DNA from: Bacterioplanoides sp. SCSIO 12839
GTDB taxonomy: Bacteria; Pseudomonadota; Gammaproteobacteria; Pseudomonadales; Oceanobacteraceae
DNA length: 64,000 nucleotides
NCBI RefSeq assembly: GCF_024397975.1
Contig: NZ_CP073745.1
Coordinates: 2,940,501 to 3,004,500 of the forward strand
Direction of reading: 5' to 3'
The notes under the pieces are model-generated. The model was given only the letters and a program-made list of their open reading frames with translations, was not told the DNA's origin and searched no databases. Position numbers and translations under genes: made by a program. Shown here one piece after another: positions 9,194 through 18,649 of the stretch. Numbering within the stretch: the stretch's first letter is position 1; each line of letters opens with the position of its first letter.

Positions 9194-10231
9194 GTGTCTA
9201 TCATAACCCGAACCAGCGCTGCTGTAGAGCCACAAGATTGGCAACAACTGCTGGCAGGGGCTTTTCGGCGAGCGGACGAGTTACTCGAATATCTGGAGAT
9301 TCCCCGAGATGCTCTGCCCGTCAGCCAATCAGCACACCATCAGTTCCCAACACTGGTGCCACGGCCGTTTGCGGAGTTAATGGAAAAGGGCAACCTCAAC
9401 GACCCACTCTTGCGTCAGGTGCTGCCGCTGGATGTTGAAATGGAAAACATGCCCGGTTATGTCACTGACCCGCTAGCAGAAAAACACAGCAATATTCAGC
9501 AAGGCATTATTCATAAGTATCATGGTCGGGTATTGTTATTGGCTGCATCAGGCTGTGCTGTCAACTGTCGCTATTGTTTCCGGCGGCATTTTCCTTATGA
9601 CAATAACCGCATCAGCCGCCAGCAATGGCAGGAAACCTTACAATACGTCGCGGAAGACCCATCCATTGAGGAGGTGATTCTCAGCGGTGGCGACCCACTG
9701 ATGCTGAAAGACCAGCACCTAGCTGACCTGTGTCAGGCCATTGAAACCATTCCGCACGTCACACGTTTGCGTATTCATTCCCGCCTGCCTGTGGTCATAC
9801 CACAAAGGATTACTGACGCTCTGTGTTCACTGCTACAACACAGCCGTTTGCACACCAGCCTGGTACTTCATTGTAACCATGCCAATGAACTCACCGATAT
9901 GCATCGCGCACTCTGGCAAAAACTGCGATTATCTGGCGTAACATTACTCAATCAAGCGGTTTTACTGAAAGGTATTAATAATTCTCTCAGTGTTTTGTCT
10001 GATCTGCATAAACAACTGTTTGAATTTGGGGTTTTACCCTATTACCTTCACCTGTTGGATCCCGTGGCAGGAGCGGCACACTTTGACCTGCATAAGCAGG
10101 AAGCGTTACAGTTACACCAGCAGATGCTTGAGACAATGCCGGGCTACTTGGTGCCCAGGCTGGTCAGAGAAGAAGGTGGTATGAAGAATAAAACCCCAAT
10201 CATTGAAACAACGTCTCAAGCTGAAAAATAA
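9194..10231 (+). CDS. epmB: Lysine 2,3-aminomutase EpmB (EF-P modification)
   Basis: Radical SAM, PLP-dependent enzyme converting (S)-alpha-lysine to (R)-beta-lysine for EpmA. The radical SAM cluster motif CxxxCxxC is seen as CAVNCRYCFRRHFPY, followed by ILSGGDPLM and RLRIHSRLPVVIP. The 345-residue length matches the short EpmB type rather than clostridial aminomutases. The start is GTG at 9194; no good Shine-Dalgarno is visible, and no in-frame ATG exists before the conserved part. Divergent from efp. Confidence 0.95.
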   Translation: MSIITRTSAAVEPQDWQQLLAGAFRRADELLEYLEIPRDALPVSQSAHHQFPTLVPRPFAELMEKGNLNDPLLRQVLPLDVEMENMPGYVTDPLAEKHSNIQQGIIHKYHGRVLLLAASGCAVNCRYCFRRHFPYDNNRISRQQWQETLQYVAEDPSIEEVILSGGDPLMLKDQHLADLCQAIETIPHVTRLRIHSRLPVVIPQRITDALCSLLQHSRLHTSLVLHCNHANELTDMHRALWQKLRLSGVTLLNQAVLLKGINNSLSVLSDLHKQLFEFGVLPYYLHLLDPVAGAAHFDLHKQEALQLHQQMLETMPGYLVPRLVREEGGMKNKTPIIETTSQAEK

Positions 10232-10389
10232 AAAGGACATTAACACGACCGTTTTACATCAATTTACGCCTTTAAATGTGATGATTTGCGCTACCTGATA
10301 CGCACATTCCACAAATTGACTATACTTATGATGGCTTCACATTTTTAAAATTGACTGATCGTTCGTTTTATAATCAACAGTAGGAACGC

Positions 10390-12198
10390 ATGGACAGCCC
10401 GAAAGCGCCAATTAAGTTACATATTCCGGCAACCCCGCTGGCTCAGCCCAGCATTTGTAACGGAACCGTAGACGGTATTACCAAATGGGCTAAAGAACTG
10501 CCCATGGCCAATACTGGTGAATCGGCACGTCGTTTATACAATGCCATACGCGAGCTGAACCAGTGGGATACCGATCCACTCTTGCGTTTCAAAGTTCTTG
10601 AAGTTGTGCGACCGTATATCTATTCAATCTGCACGCTACTGAACAAACACTTTCTTCAGTCTTCAATCTCTCTGAACGAGAAACAGCTGAAAATTGCCAA
10701 TCTCAGCCAGGCTTTACAGAGTCATCTGGCAACGGGTTATAAGCTTGTTGTTGCCCATAGCATCGCCCGCTTGGCACCAGCGGATAAGCCATCAAAAATT
10801 GTGACGCTGGCCATCCATCGTGCCATTTCGGACACTAACCAAACCATCCTGAGAGCCTTTCAACTGTATTGCCAGCCACCTGAACATGCCTGGCTGGAAG
10901 TGAACCAGCTATTACTGCTGGCTGAAATGCACGGGCTAACTAACTACAAGGTCAGTGATCGACAAACCCGGTTTTTATCCAGTTCAACGATCAAAGACAT
11001 CTTTATCCGCGCCCATTTATTAGGTACGGCAAAGCCCAACAACCTGCGGCAACAAGACCTGGCTCAGCTCTATGATGCCAGTGAGTTATGGGCTGAGTAC
11101 GTTGGATTGACTCAGGCTGAAGATGAAACCGCGTTATTCATGATCAATTTACACAGAGATCGTCCCGGACAATACCGCCAGCACCTTCGTGATGCTCAGA
11201 AGCCTTTATTCAGAAGCCTCAATACCGCTGAGCTGGTCAAGGCGCTGAAGTTATGGGCAGCGAACCCTAGCGGCAATCACACCATCACGGTGCCGGGCAA
11301 ACTCAGCGATAACCTGTTATCCCATGCCATCCAGTCTTGGGGAATTCACTGGCAACGTTCATTCCGACGCTCACCTGCAGATGGCAAATTAAAACTGTGT
11401 ATTGGTCTGTCGGCTACGCACTATTACAGTGGCAATATGACGGGGTTTGAGTTGATGCTGGCACGTATGAAACCCAAAGCCGTGGATAACGCTCCCGAAA
11501 AAACAAGCAACACTAACTCTGGTGATGATGACGTCTGGGCTGATGCTTTTGATGCCGGAGGCGGCAAACTGGCTGACAATCCCACGATTAATATCGATGC
11601 CATTGAGTTTATTAACAAGCATAAACAAGCGGACCAGGAAGCTCATGACGCTAATGCCAAGTATCCATCGCATGAAGTCAACTTGCTGAACTCCAGCCCG
11701 GGTGGTTATTGCCTGCACTGGCATGGCAGTGTTCCTCCAAGCATCCAGGCGGGTGAATTAATTGGTATTCAGGAAACCGGCGTTAGGCACTGGTCCATTG
11801 GCGTCATACGCTGGATTCGCCATTTACGCGATGAAGGCACACAGCTGGGAATTGAACTATTAGCCCCAAGAGCCAAGGTAGGTGCCGCTCGACTACTACA
11901 AAAAACCGGTGAAAACGGCCCTCTTATGCGTGCATTATTATTGCCTGCCATCAAAGCCATCGCACAACCAGCCACCTTGTTATTACCGCGAATGCCCTTC
12001 CGTACAGGCAACAAAGTTGAACTGCTATTTGAAGAAGAGCAAGGTCGCTATCAGCTGACCAAACGTCTGGCATCTACCAGTAGCTTCGGCCAGTTTCAGT
12101 TTCGTAATGCTGGCGCAACACAACAGCGCCGTAGCAGCGTCCAGAATAGTCCTTCAATGAGTGATGACGATTTTGACTCGATCTGGAACAAGCTATGA
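10390..12198 (+). CDS. Uncharacterised protein with PilZ-like C-terminal domain, upstream of fimX
   Basis: A 602-residue cytoplasmic protein without signal peptide. Residues about 1-390 are mostly helical and not recognised. A Gly/Asp-rich linker (about 375-410; TNSGDDDVWADAFDAGGGK) leads to a C-terminal beta-rich region with GYCLHWHGSVPPSIQAGELI and WSIGVIRWIRHL then TQLGIELLAP, which looks like a PilZ-type barrel, although the RxxxR motif was not found. In Pseudomonas an uncharacterised gene (PA4958, from memory) holds the same place before fimX. I infer a c-di-GMP or type IV pilus link. ATG at 10390 is preceded by AGGA. Function is not established. Confidence 0.65.
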   Translation: MDSPKAPIKLHIPATPLAQPSICNGTVDGITKWAKELPMANTGESARRLYNAIRELNQWDTDPLLRFKVLEVVRPYIYSICTLLNKHFLQSSISLNEKQLKIANLSQALQSHLATGYKLVVAHSIARLAPADKPSKIVTLAIHRAISDTNQTILRAFQLYCQPPEHAWLEVNQLLLLAEMHGLTNYKVSDRQTRFLSSSTIKDIFIRAHLLGTAKPNNLRQQDLAQLYDASELWAEYVGLTQAEDETALFMINLHRDRPGQYRQHLRDAQKPLFRSLNTAELVKALKLWAANPSGNHTITVPGKLSDNLLSHAIQSWGIHWQRSFRRSPADGKLKLCIGLSATHYYSGNMTGFELMLARMKPKAVDNAPEKTSNTNSGDDDVWADAFDAGGGKLADNPTINIDAIEFINKHKQADQEAHDANAKYPSHEVNLLNSSPGGYCLHWHGSVPPSIQAGELIGIQETGVRHWSIGVIRWIRHLRDEGTQLGIELLAPRAKVGAARLLQKTGENGPLMRALLLPAIKAIAQPATLLLPRMPFRTGNKVELLFEEEQGRYQLTKRLASTSSFGQFQFRNAGATQQRRSSVQNSPSMSDDDFDSIWNKL

Positions 12199-12318
12199 AA
12201 CGTAAAAACACGTAAAACTGACAAAAAGCGTCAGCTGGTGACGCAGATTGCTACAACTGGCCATTTTTTTTTACGGCCTTGCCTCTATAATTGTGTTTTT
12301 TAAAAACAGAGAACCTGC

Positions 12319-14409
12319 ATGTCAGCCAACCGAGATACCCTTCATCTGCTGTTACTGATGAAAACACAAAACGATGCTGAAAATATTGTCAGCATGTTAC
12401 GTAATTCCGGTAATGCTACCCGTGCACATCAGGTTTCATCATTGGCTGATTTTGTTGAGCAACTGCAGGATAAATCCTGGGATCTGGTGATTGCACAGCC
12501 AGAAGCCAACGATATACAGTGGGAAGAGCTGCAAAAGCAAATTCAGCGGCTCAATAAAGATCTGCCATTGCTTCTCACCACCCATGAAGAACTCAATGCC
12601 ATCAGTTTCGAAACGGCCTTGAAAAAAGGCGCAGCGACCGTTGTGCCATTAGAAGAATCCAATGTCATGATGCTGGTGATTCAGCGAGAATTGAAGCATC
12701 TCTATAACCGGCGCGAAAAGCGCATGCTGGAAGTCAAACTCAGAGAAGCTGAAAAACGCAGCCAAGGCTTGTTAGAAAGTTCAAAGGATGCGGTTGGCTA
12801 TATTCATGATGGTATGCATGTCTATGCAAACCAGGCTTACCTTGAGTTATTTGGTTACGACTCGGTTGATGACCTGGAAGGCATGCCAATCATGGACATG
12901 GTTCATACGTCAGGCCAGAAAGAGTTTAAATCCTTCCTGAAAAAATACGAACAGGCACAACAATCCGGTGACCTGAAAACAACCGGTGTTGATGGTGAAG
13001 GTTCTGAGTTTTCCATGACCATGCAATTTTCACCGGCAACCTATGCGGATGAACACTGCACTCAGGTTGTTATTCGTGGACAAGCAGACAGCAGCGAATT
13101 GGAAGAACAGCTCAGTGAAATCCGTAGCCGCGACTTGCTGACACACCTTTATAATAAGACCTATTTTTATGAACAACTGGAACATGCCGTCGATAGTGCT
13201 GTATTGAAAGGCGCCACCGGTGCGGTGTTCTATATCAACATTGACCAGTTCAATAAAATCAAAAGTGATATCGGGATTAATCACTCTGATACCGTCGTCG
13301 TGGCTGTTGCTGAAGCGTTAAAAAACAAACTACCCGACAGTGCTCACCTGTCACGTATTGGCGAAGATATTTTCGCGTTTATCCTGATGGGTACGGATGC
13401 CGAAAGTGCACTGCAACAAGCGGAAAAATTAAAAGATACGATTGCACAATTATTGATCGCCATTGATAAACGTACGACTACCGTCACAACCAGCACTGGC
13501 GTGTCACTGATTACTGAAAACAGTTCAAAACCCGAAGACATCCTTCAACAGGCGCATCAGGCCTCTGATAACGTTCGCAAGCTCGAAGGCCATGAAAAAG
13601 GTAATGGGGTTAACTTATTTGTACCACCTGAACTCGAAGACGATCAGGAAGGTCCGGATTTTGAAGAGCAGCTTGCCGCCGCATTAAAAAGCAATAGCTT
13701 CCGACTGTTATTCCAGCCACTCATCAACCTGCGTGGCGACGAAACCGAGCACTATGAAACTTTACTGCGACTACCTCAAGCCAATGGCGATGACATTTCA
13801 GCCGGTGAGTTCCTCAATTCACCAGATATCAGCGAAGCATTAAAACGAAAAATCGATCGCTGGGTGATACTGCACACCACCAAACTGCTGGGTGAGCACA
13901 GAGAAAAAGGTCACAACACCCGTATGTTCATCAACCTGTCTTCGGCATCATTATCTGATGACAGTCTTGCTGGCTGGATTGCGGTTGCCCTGAACGCCGC
14001 AAAACTTCCCAAAGGAGCAGCTGTTTTTCAGTTTAATGAAGACGACGCAGGACGTATGTTAAAGCAGTGCCATGAATTCACGCATGCCTTATTAGAGCGT
14101 GGTATTCCAACAGCACTAACCCGCTTTGGTTGTGCCTTAAACCCTTTCCAGCAATTGCAGCACCTGGATGTTGAATATGTGAAAGTTGATGGCTCTTTCA
14201 CACAGGAACTGGGACAAAATCCAGATGCGCAGAAACATTTAAAAGAGATGCTGGAAAAGTTACATGAAGAAGAAAAACGCACCATTGTACCCTTGGTAGA
14301 GAGTGCATCTTCGGTGGCGAATCTATGGCAGCTGGGCGTTCATTTCATCCAGGGACATTATGTTCAGGCGCCACAAGCCGGAATGATTTACGACTTTGCG
14401 GACGAATGA
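12319..14409 (+). CDS. fimX: FimX-like protein: REC-like, PAS, degenerate GGDEF and EAL domains
   Basis: Probable c-di-GMP receptor for type IV pilus function. The 696 residues match FimX in length and order: REC-like domain without a phosphorylatable Asp (about 5-125), PAS (about 150-250), GGDEF domain (about 265-430) and EAL domain (about 445-690). Both catalytic motifs are broken: GGDEF is GEDIF (348-352) and EAL is ETL (480-482 in HYETLLRL), so neither cyclase nor phosphodiesterase activity is expected, as for P. aeruginosa FimX. It sits between the PilZ-like gene and serB exactly as fimX does in Pseudomonas. A TATAAT at 12286-12291 may be its -10 box, but no good -35 is seen. Confidence 0.85.
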   Translation: MSANRDTLHLLLLMKTQNDAENIVSMLRNSGNATRAHQVSSLADFVEQLQDKSWDLVIAQPEANDIQWEELQKQIQRLNKDLPLLLTTHEELNAISFETALKKGAATVVPLEESNVMMLVIQRELKHLYNRREKRMLEVKLREAEKRSQGLLESSKDAVGYIHDGMHVYANQAYLELFGYDSVDDLEGMPIMDMVHTSGQKEFKSFLKKYEQAQQSGDLKTTGVDGEGSEFSMTMQFSPATYADEHCTQVVIRGQADSSELEEQLSEIRSRDLLTHLYNKTYFYEQLEHAVDSAVLKGATGAVFYINIDQFNKIKSDIGINHSDTVVVAVAEALKNKLPDSAHLSRIGEDIFAFILMGTDAESALQQAEKLKDTIAQLLIAIDKRTTTVTTSTGVSLITENSSKPEDILQQAHQASDNVRKLEGHEKGNGVNLFVPPELEDDQEGPDFEEQLAAALKSNSFRLLFQPLINLRGDETEHYETLLRLPQANGDDISAGEFLNSPDISEALKRKIDRWVILHTTKLLGEHREKGHNTRMFINLSSASLSDDSLAGWIAVALNAAKLPKGAAVFQFNEDDAGRMLKQCHEFTHALLERGIPTALTRFGCALNPFQQLQHLDVEYVKVDGSFTQELGQNPDAQKHLKEMLEKLHEEEKRTIVPLVESASSVANLWQLGVHFIQGHYVQAPQAGMIYDFADE

Positions 14410-14461
14410 TCAACCAAAGCCTGCTGACAGGTTATAGCTATAAACAAAAATCCCGAAATCA

Positions 14462-14499
14462 ATACAAAAAGACCGCCAGTTAGAGCGGTCTTTTTGTAT
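14462..14499. terminator. Bidirectional terminator between fimX and serB
   Basis: Perfect 15-bp stem, ATACAAAAAGACCGC at 14462-14476 and its complement at 14485-14499, with an 8-nt loop. The A-tract and T-tract on the two sides give a usable intrinsic terminator on both strands, serving the convergent fimX and serB genes. Confidence 0.92.
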
Positions 14500-14519
14500 G
14501 CGGGTTTTGCATGGGCCTA

Positions 14520-15728
14520 TCAACTGATGTCCCGATCCCGATACCCCAGAAGATACAAGATGCCATCTAAGCCAAGTGTCGAAATGGCATTTTCGGCATT
14601 CTCACGTACCAACGGCTTAGCCCGGAAAGCAATACCTAACCCAGCGATGCTGAGCATAGGTAAATCGTTTGCACCGTCGCCCACCGCAATGGTTTGCTCC
14701 AACGTAATGTCTTCCTGAGTCGCCAGCTCGCGCAGCAATTCAGCTTTGCGTTCACCATTAACAACTTTGCCGGTTACACGGCCAGTAACAATACCGTTTT
14801 CCATTTCCAGTTCATTGGCATAGACATAATCAATGCCCAGCTTATCCTGTAGGTAACGGCCAAAATAATTAAACCCACCAGATAAAATCGCCGTTTTATA
14901 ACCCAGAGACTTCAGGTTTCGAATCAAGCGCTCAGCACCTTCGGTTACCGGTAAACGCTCCGCAATCCCCTGCAGAACATCGCCATTCAACCCTTTCAGC
15001 AAGGCAACACGCTGCTCAAAACTCTGATTGAAGTCTAATTCACCCTGCATCGCACGTTCAGTGATCTCAGCCACCTGCTCTCCGACTCCCGCCGCAGCCG
15101 CCAGCTCATCAATCACTTCAGCTTCAATCAGCGTGGAATCCATATCAAACGCCACCAGGCGGCGTGTACGACGGTATTTATCATCCTTCTGAAACGCGAT
15201 ATCGACTCCCAAGTCATTGGCAACCTGAAGAAATTGCGCGCGCATCTGGCTTTGGTCGGCTTCTCCACGGACAGAAAATTCAACACAAGCACGGGTATTT
15301 TCTTCTTCCTGTGTTAGAGGAACACGGCCAGACAAACGGTTGATCTGGTCAATATTTAAGCCATGCTCAGCCACAATGGAGGTAATGGCAGCAATGGCCT
15401 TCGACTCAATAGCACGGGCAAGCAGGGTAATAATATGGCGCGGTTTACCTTGCCCGGTGACCCAATGCTCATAGCTTTCGGGTGTAACCGGCGTAAAACG
15501 GACAGACAGACCCAACTCGTGGGCTTTGAATAGCACATCTTTAAGAACCGGCGCAGATTCTGCCCGGTCTGGGATAGCCGCCAAAACCCCTAACGTCAGG
15601 GTGTCATGAATTTCGGCCTGGCCAATATCAAGAATTGTTACATCGTACTGTGCCAGAATGGCACTGATGTTTGCTGTTAACCCGGGCTTATCGGCCCCAG
15701 TCACTCGGATTAGAACCAACTCAGTCAC
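14520..15728 (-). CDS. serB: Phosphoserine phosphatase with ACT-like N-terminus
   Basis: HAD-family enzyme for the last step of serine synthesis. The 402-residue protein is of the long type: two ACT-like segments in about residues 1-180 (TELVLIRVTGADKPGLT and a second with LNIDQINRLSGR), then the HAD domain with the nucleophile motif VAFDMDSTLIEAE, the Ser/Thr motif AILSGGFNYF and the acidic motif VGDGANDLPML. It is convergent with fimX and shares a bidirectional terminator with it. A 56-residue gene lies 26 bp upstream in the same direction and may share its promoter. Confidence 0.96.
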   Translation of the reverse strand: MTELVLIRVTGADKPGLTANISAILAQYDVTILDIGQAEIHDTLTLGVLAAIPDRAESAPVLKDVLFKAHELGLSVRFTPVTPESYEHWVTGQGKPRHIITLLARAIESKAIAAITSIVAEHGLNIDQINRLSGRVPLTQEEENTRACVEFSVRGEADQSQMRAQFLQVANDLGVDIAFQKDDKYRRTRRLVAFDMDSTLIEAEVIDELAAAAGVGEQVAEITERAMQGELDFNQSFEQRVALLKGLNGDVLQGIAERLPVTEGAERLIRNLKSLGYKTAILSGGFNYFGRYLQDKLGIDYVYANELEMENGIVTGRVTGKVVNGERKAELLRELATQEDITLEQTIAVGDGANDLPMLSIAGLGIAFRAKPLVRENAENAISTLGLDGILYLLGYRDRDIS

Positions 15729-15754
15729 GGATAAGCCCTTATTTATAACTGTGA

Positions 15755-15925
15755 TTACAGTTTATCGGTGTCTGCTTTGGCTGCTGCCACAACGCCACGC
15801 AGCTCTTCAATCAAGTCTACGGTTTCATGTACCGACAACGCGCGTACACGATCAAGGCTCATCAGGAATAAACCCTTTTCCAGCTGTTCCAGTTTGTCTT
15901 GCAGAGACTGTTTCACATCACTCAT
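15755..15925 (-). CDS. Small 56-residue helical protein upstream of serB
   Basis: Short open frame starting ATG at 15925 and ending TAA at 15755. It encodes a highly charged, mostly helical protein (begins MSDVKQSLQDKLEQLEKGLF, then LDRVRALSVHETVDLIEELR) with heptad-like spacing of hydrophobics, no signal peptide and no membrane segment. Codon use resembles the neighbours and the gene fills the gap between serB and its divergent neighbour, 26 bp from serB. I do not recognise the family; a small coiled-coil protein co-expressed with serB is the simplest reading. An alternative is that it is chance coding within the serB leader. Confidence 0.55.
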   Translation of the reverse strand: MSDVKQSLQDKLEQLEKGLFLMSLDRVRALSVHETVDLIEELRGVVAAAKADTDKL

Positions 15926-16047
15926 AGTGAATCCCCATCATTCATTTTTTGGTAAAAATCACGATACCAGCCACACAATATGCCGCTGGCGTTACATCAG
16001 GCGGCGCATATAATACCATCAAAGAAAAAAATTGTTTGAGTAATCCA

Positions 16048-17388
16048 ATGACGAAATTTCGTTCGATGTGGCAAAAGCTGAATCTAAGTCAAGTCTGTGG
16101 TCTGTTCGCAGCAGGCCTGATCCTGATCACCGGCCTTAGCATCGGCCTGCTAACCTATCAACATCAGCTCAGCCAGGCAGAAGGTACCTTACGAACGAAT
16201 GCCGCATTACAATTGCAGCGTCTTGCTTTAACACTTGCCCCCAGCCTGTTGAACGAAGACCGCGTAAGCCTCAATCTGACGTTGAATGAATGGCAGCTGG
16301 ATCATTCGATACCTGCCATTCGCATCCTGAACCCTCAACAGCAACTGATTGCCACCAGCGGCCGTTTTTCACAACAAGGGGAACGTATCTATCAGGAAAT
16401 TACTCAGGATAACCTGGCCATTGGTACACTTCAGGCCAACCTGGATACCTCTTCTGCTACCAATGCCGCCCGTCGTTATTTATCCATCAGCTTGTTTATT
16501 TCCGCACTATTAGCCTCGCTGGGTGCATGGATCAGCTACCACCTGACTGAAAAAAACCTAAAATTCCTGCGTCAGCTACCAGAGCAACTGAAAGAGTGGA
16601 AAGATGGTGAAACGCTGGCAATTTCACAACCTGATTCAGCTGAATTCTTACCGCTTTACCAAGCATTAACAGATATATCAGAGCAAGAGCAACAGCGCCG
16701 AATGCTGAAACAAGCGCTGGACCAGTTCATCAACAATGATAATCAGCATGATCATTCCACTGACTTCTGCTATCAGAATTGTGCCCTGCTGTATGTCGAA
16801 ATTCTGGATCTGGAAGTATTGCAGAGCCGCTTGTCAGCACAGGAATTATCAACTCTTCTGAATCACTATCACCGGCTTCTCAGCCAGGCTGCCAAGTTGT
16901 ACAACGGCAAGCTAGATCGTTTTCAGGGCGATGGTATCGTGATGTTATTTGGAATGCCGGGGCCCGATCAACAAAATATGGTTCATAGCCTTTATGCCGC
17001 CATGTTGTTTCTCGGTCTGGTCGACTACATCCGGGAAAACAATCACCAGCTGCTACCCCTTGAGTTCCGTATTGCAGCACATTACGGTCCGATTTTGCTT
17101 GCACCAATCGGGGAAGAGCAGAATATTCAGGGAAACCTGATTGGTGACACCATTCACTGGGCAGCAAGGCTGGCACAAAGCGGTGAAGAGAGAAGGCTAC
17201 TAGTCAGTCAAAGCATGCTCGACAAAGTAAAAGATATTCCTGATCTGCAATGGCAAGAGGGGCATGAAGTAGCCGACCTCCATGGCTGCACTCAATACAG
17301 CTACTGGCTGGATAAACTGCCAGAAAAAAATCAAAGCCTGATCAAGCGCCAGATTAAACATATTGTCGCCATGACTGAACCTGTCTGA
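16048..17388 (+). CDS. AhpA/YtjB-type membrane protein with class III cyclase-like domain
   Basis: A 446-residue inner-membrane protein. The N-terminal half (about 1-170) has two membrane helices (about 15-38 and 140-163) around a periplasmic segment, the pattern of the YtjB/SMP family found divergent from serB in E. coli. The C-terminal half (about 240-420) looks like a class III nucleotidyl cyclase homology domain (LDRFQGDGIVMLFG, IAAHYGPILLAPIG, GDTIHWAARL). The first metal-binding Asp seems to be Glu (YVEILDLEVL) and the usual Asn in the transition-state motif is His, so activity is doubtful. ATG at 16048 was preferred over one at 15949, which would add 33 residues without family character. 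Confidence 0.7.
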   Translation: MTKFRSMWQKLNLSQVCGLFAAGLILITGLSIGLLTYQHQLSQAEGTLRTNAALQLQRLALTLAPSLLNEDRVSLNLTLNEWQLDHSIPAIRILNPQQQLIATSGRFSQQGERIYQEITQDNLAIGTLQANLDTSSATNAARRYLSISLFISALLASLGAWISYHLTEKNLKFLRQLPEQLKEWKDGETLAISQPDSAEFLPLYQALTDISEQEQQRRMLKQALDQFINNDNQHDHSTDFCYQNCALLYVEILDLEVLQSRLSAQELSTLLNHYHRLLSQAAKLYNGKLDRFQGDGIVMLFGMPGPDQQNMVHSLYAAMLFLGLVDYIRENNHQLLPLEFRIAAHYGPILLAPIGEEQNIQGNLIGDTIHWAARLAQSGEERRLLVSQSMLDKVKDIPDLQWQEGHEVADLHGCTQYSYWLDKLPEKNQSLIKRQIKHIVAMTEPV

Positions 17389-17413
17389 CTCCCCTATACT
17401 GATAAAATAATTA

Positions 17414-17466
17414 TTTGCACTATCCAGATCCCTTACTAAAGTTTTAACAATTAAAACAGTAAGGGT
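17414..17466 (+). promoter_or_regulatory. Conserved upstream element, copy 1
   Basis: The 60 bp before the first outer-membrane protein gene share a block with the 60 bp before its paralogue: TTTGCACTAT at 17414, an ACTAAAGTTTTAA-like element about 20 bp later, and GTAAGGG close to the start codon, at nearly the same distances (59 and 61 bp from TTTGCACTAT to ATG). It probably holds the promoter and leader retained after the tandem duplication. Confidence 0.5.
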
Positions 17467-17472
17467 TTTATT

Positions 17473-18639
17473 ATGTCACGTTGCAAATTGTCTTTATCAG
17501 CAGCTGTGTTGATGACTGCCAGTCAGTTGGCACATGCCAGCGACCTTAATATTAATGGTTTTATGAGTGTTGGTGCAGGTGTCCTCTCCAATTCTGACGT
17601 GGTTGCGGAAGGATATGATGACGATATTTCCTTCAACCAGGACACCATGGTCGCTTTGCAAGTCAGCAAGCAAATTAATGAGTCCACCTCTGCTACCACA
17701 CAGTTTGTTGCTCGGGGTAGAGAGGATTACAACACCGAAAATACCTGGGCATACATCACGTATTCATTTAATGAAAATACTGATTTGCGTATGGGGCGAT
17801 TACGCTCACCATTTTTCTACTATTCGGATTTTCTGGAAGTTGGCTACGCTTATAACTGGATTCGACCACCAGAAGAAGTCTATGGGCGATTAGATGTTTT
17901 TTCGTCGATCAATGGTTTTGATTTGACGCATAATTTCAACCTTGGAGCAACAGATGGTTCCGTACAGGTCTATTATGGGCGTACAGAAGAAGAGTTTGCT
18001 CCTGTATCCAAAAGCTTTTCTTTAGATGCAAAAAACTTTACCGGCATGGTTCTTAACTTGAACCGAGGTAATTGGGGAACCCGATTAAGCTATCACCAGG
18101 CTGATGCAACAATTCCTGAAATTAATGATATTACAGAAGCATCAAACAGCGAACTGGCTGCCCTGGCAGTTTCACCAACTGCCGACCCGGCAGAAGCATT
18201 AGTCGCAGCAGCAACGCTGCAAGGTTTTGGTGATGATTTCAAGTTAGAGGATGCGACCGGGAAGTTTTATGAAGCTGCCGTCACATACGATAGCGGCAGT
18301 TATTTTATGATTGCGGAATGGACAGCCTTAGATTACGAGTCAGAATTATTTGTCGATGATTCAGCTTATTTAATCAGCGCTGCAAAACGCTTCAACGATT
18401 CGGTGATTCATTTAACCTACACCGCTCGAGAGGATAAAAAAGGATCCGGAGCCATCGGTGCAATCCAGAATAACTTTCTCAGAGATAAAGAAAGCAGCAT
18501 TATTTTAGGCGCCAGGTTTGATTACGACACAAGCACAGCGTTTAAGCTCGAAGCGCAATATATAGATGAAGAGCTTCGTGACGGCCAGGAAAGTGAATCA
18601 GCAGTGCTGTACAGCGTAGCAATTGATTTGGTATTTTAA
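17473..18639 (+). CDS. Outer-membrane porin-like protein (paralogue 1)
   Basis: A 388-residue protein with a signal peptide (cleavage probably after AHA at about residue 23), a beta-rich body of alternating strands with many Tyr/Phe/Asp and a C-terminal Phe, the mark of an outer-membrane barrel. It begins, after the signal, with DLNINGFMSVGAGVLSN and includes GRLRSPFFYYSDFLEVGYAY. The substrate is not predictable. It is followed 10 bp later by a PstS-like gene, and this pair is duplicated in tandem (next pair at 19215-20776). Compared with the second copy it carries a small insertion around residues 215-240 rich in Ala/Glu. Confidence 0.8.
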   Translation: MSRCKLSLSAAVLMTASQLAHASDLNINGFMSVGAGVLSNSDVVAEGYDDDISFNQDTMVALQVSKQINESTSATTQFVARGREDYNTENTWAYITYSFNENTDLRMGRLRSPFFYYSDFLEVGYAYNWIRPPEEVYGRLDVFSSINGFDLTHNFNLGATDGSVQVYYGRTEEEFAPVSKSFSLDAKNFTGMVLNLNRGNWGTRLSYHQADATIPEINDITEASNSELAALAVSPTADPAEALVAAATLQGFGDDFKLEDATGKFYEAAVTYDSGSYFMIAEWTALDYESELFVDDSAYLISAAKRFNDSVIHLTYTAREDKKGSGAIGAIQNNFLRDKESSIILGARFDYDTSTAFKLEAQYIDEELRDGQESESAVLYSVAIDLVF

Positions 18640-18649
18640 GGAGATCAAC

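Noticed and set aside
10351-10374. TTGACT and TATAAT as promoter of the gene at 10390
   Set aside because: The spacing is only 12 bp, too short for a sigma-70 promoter.
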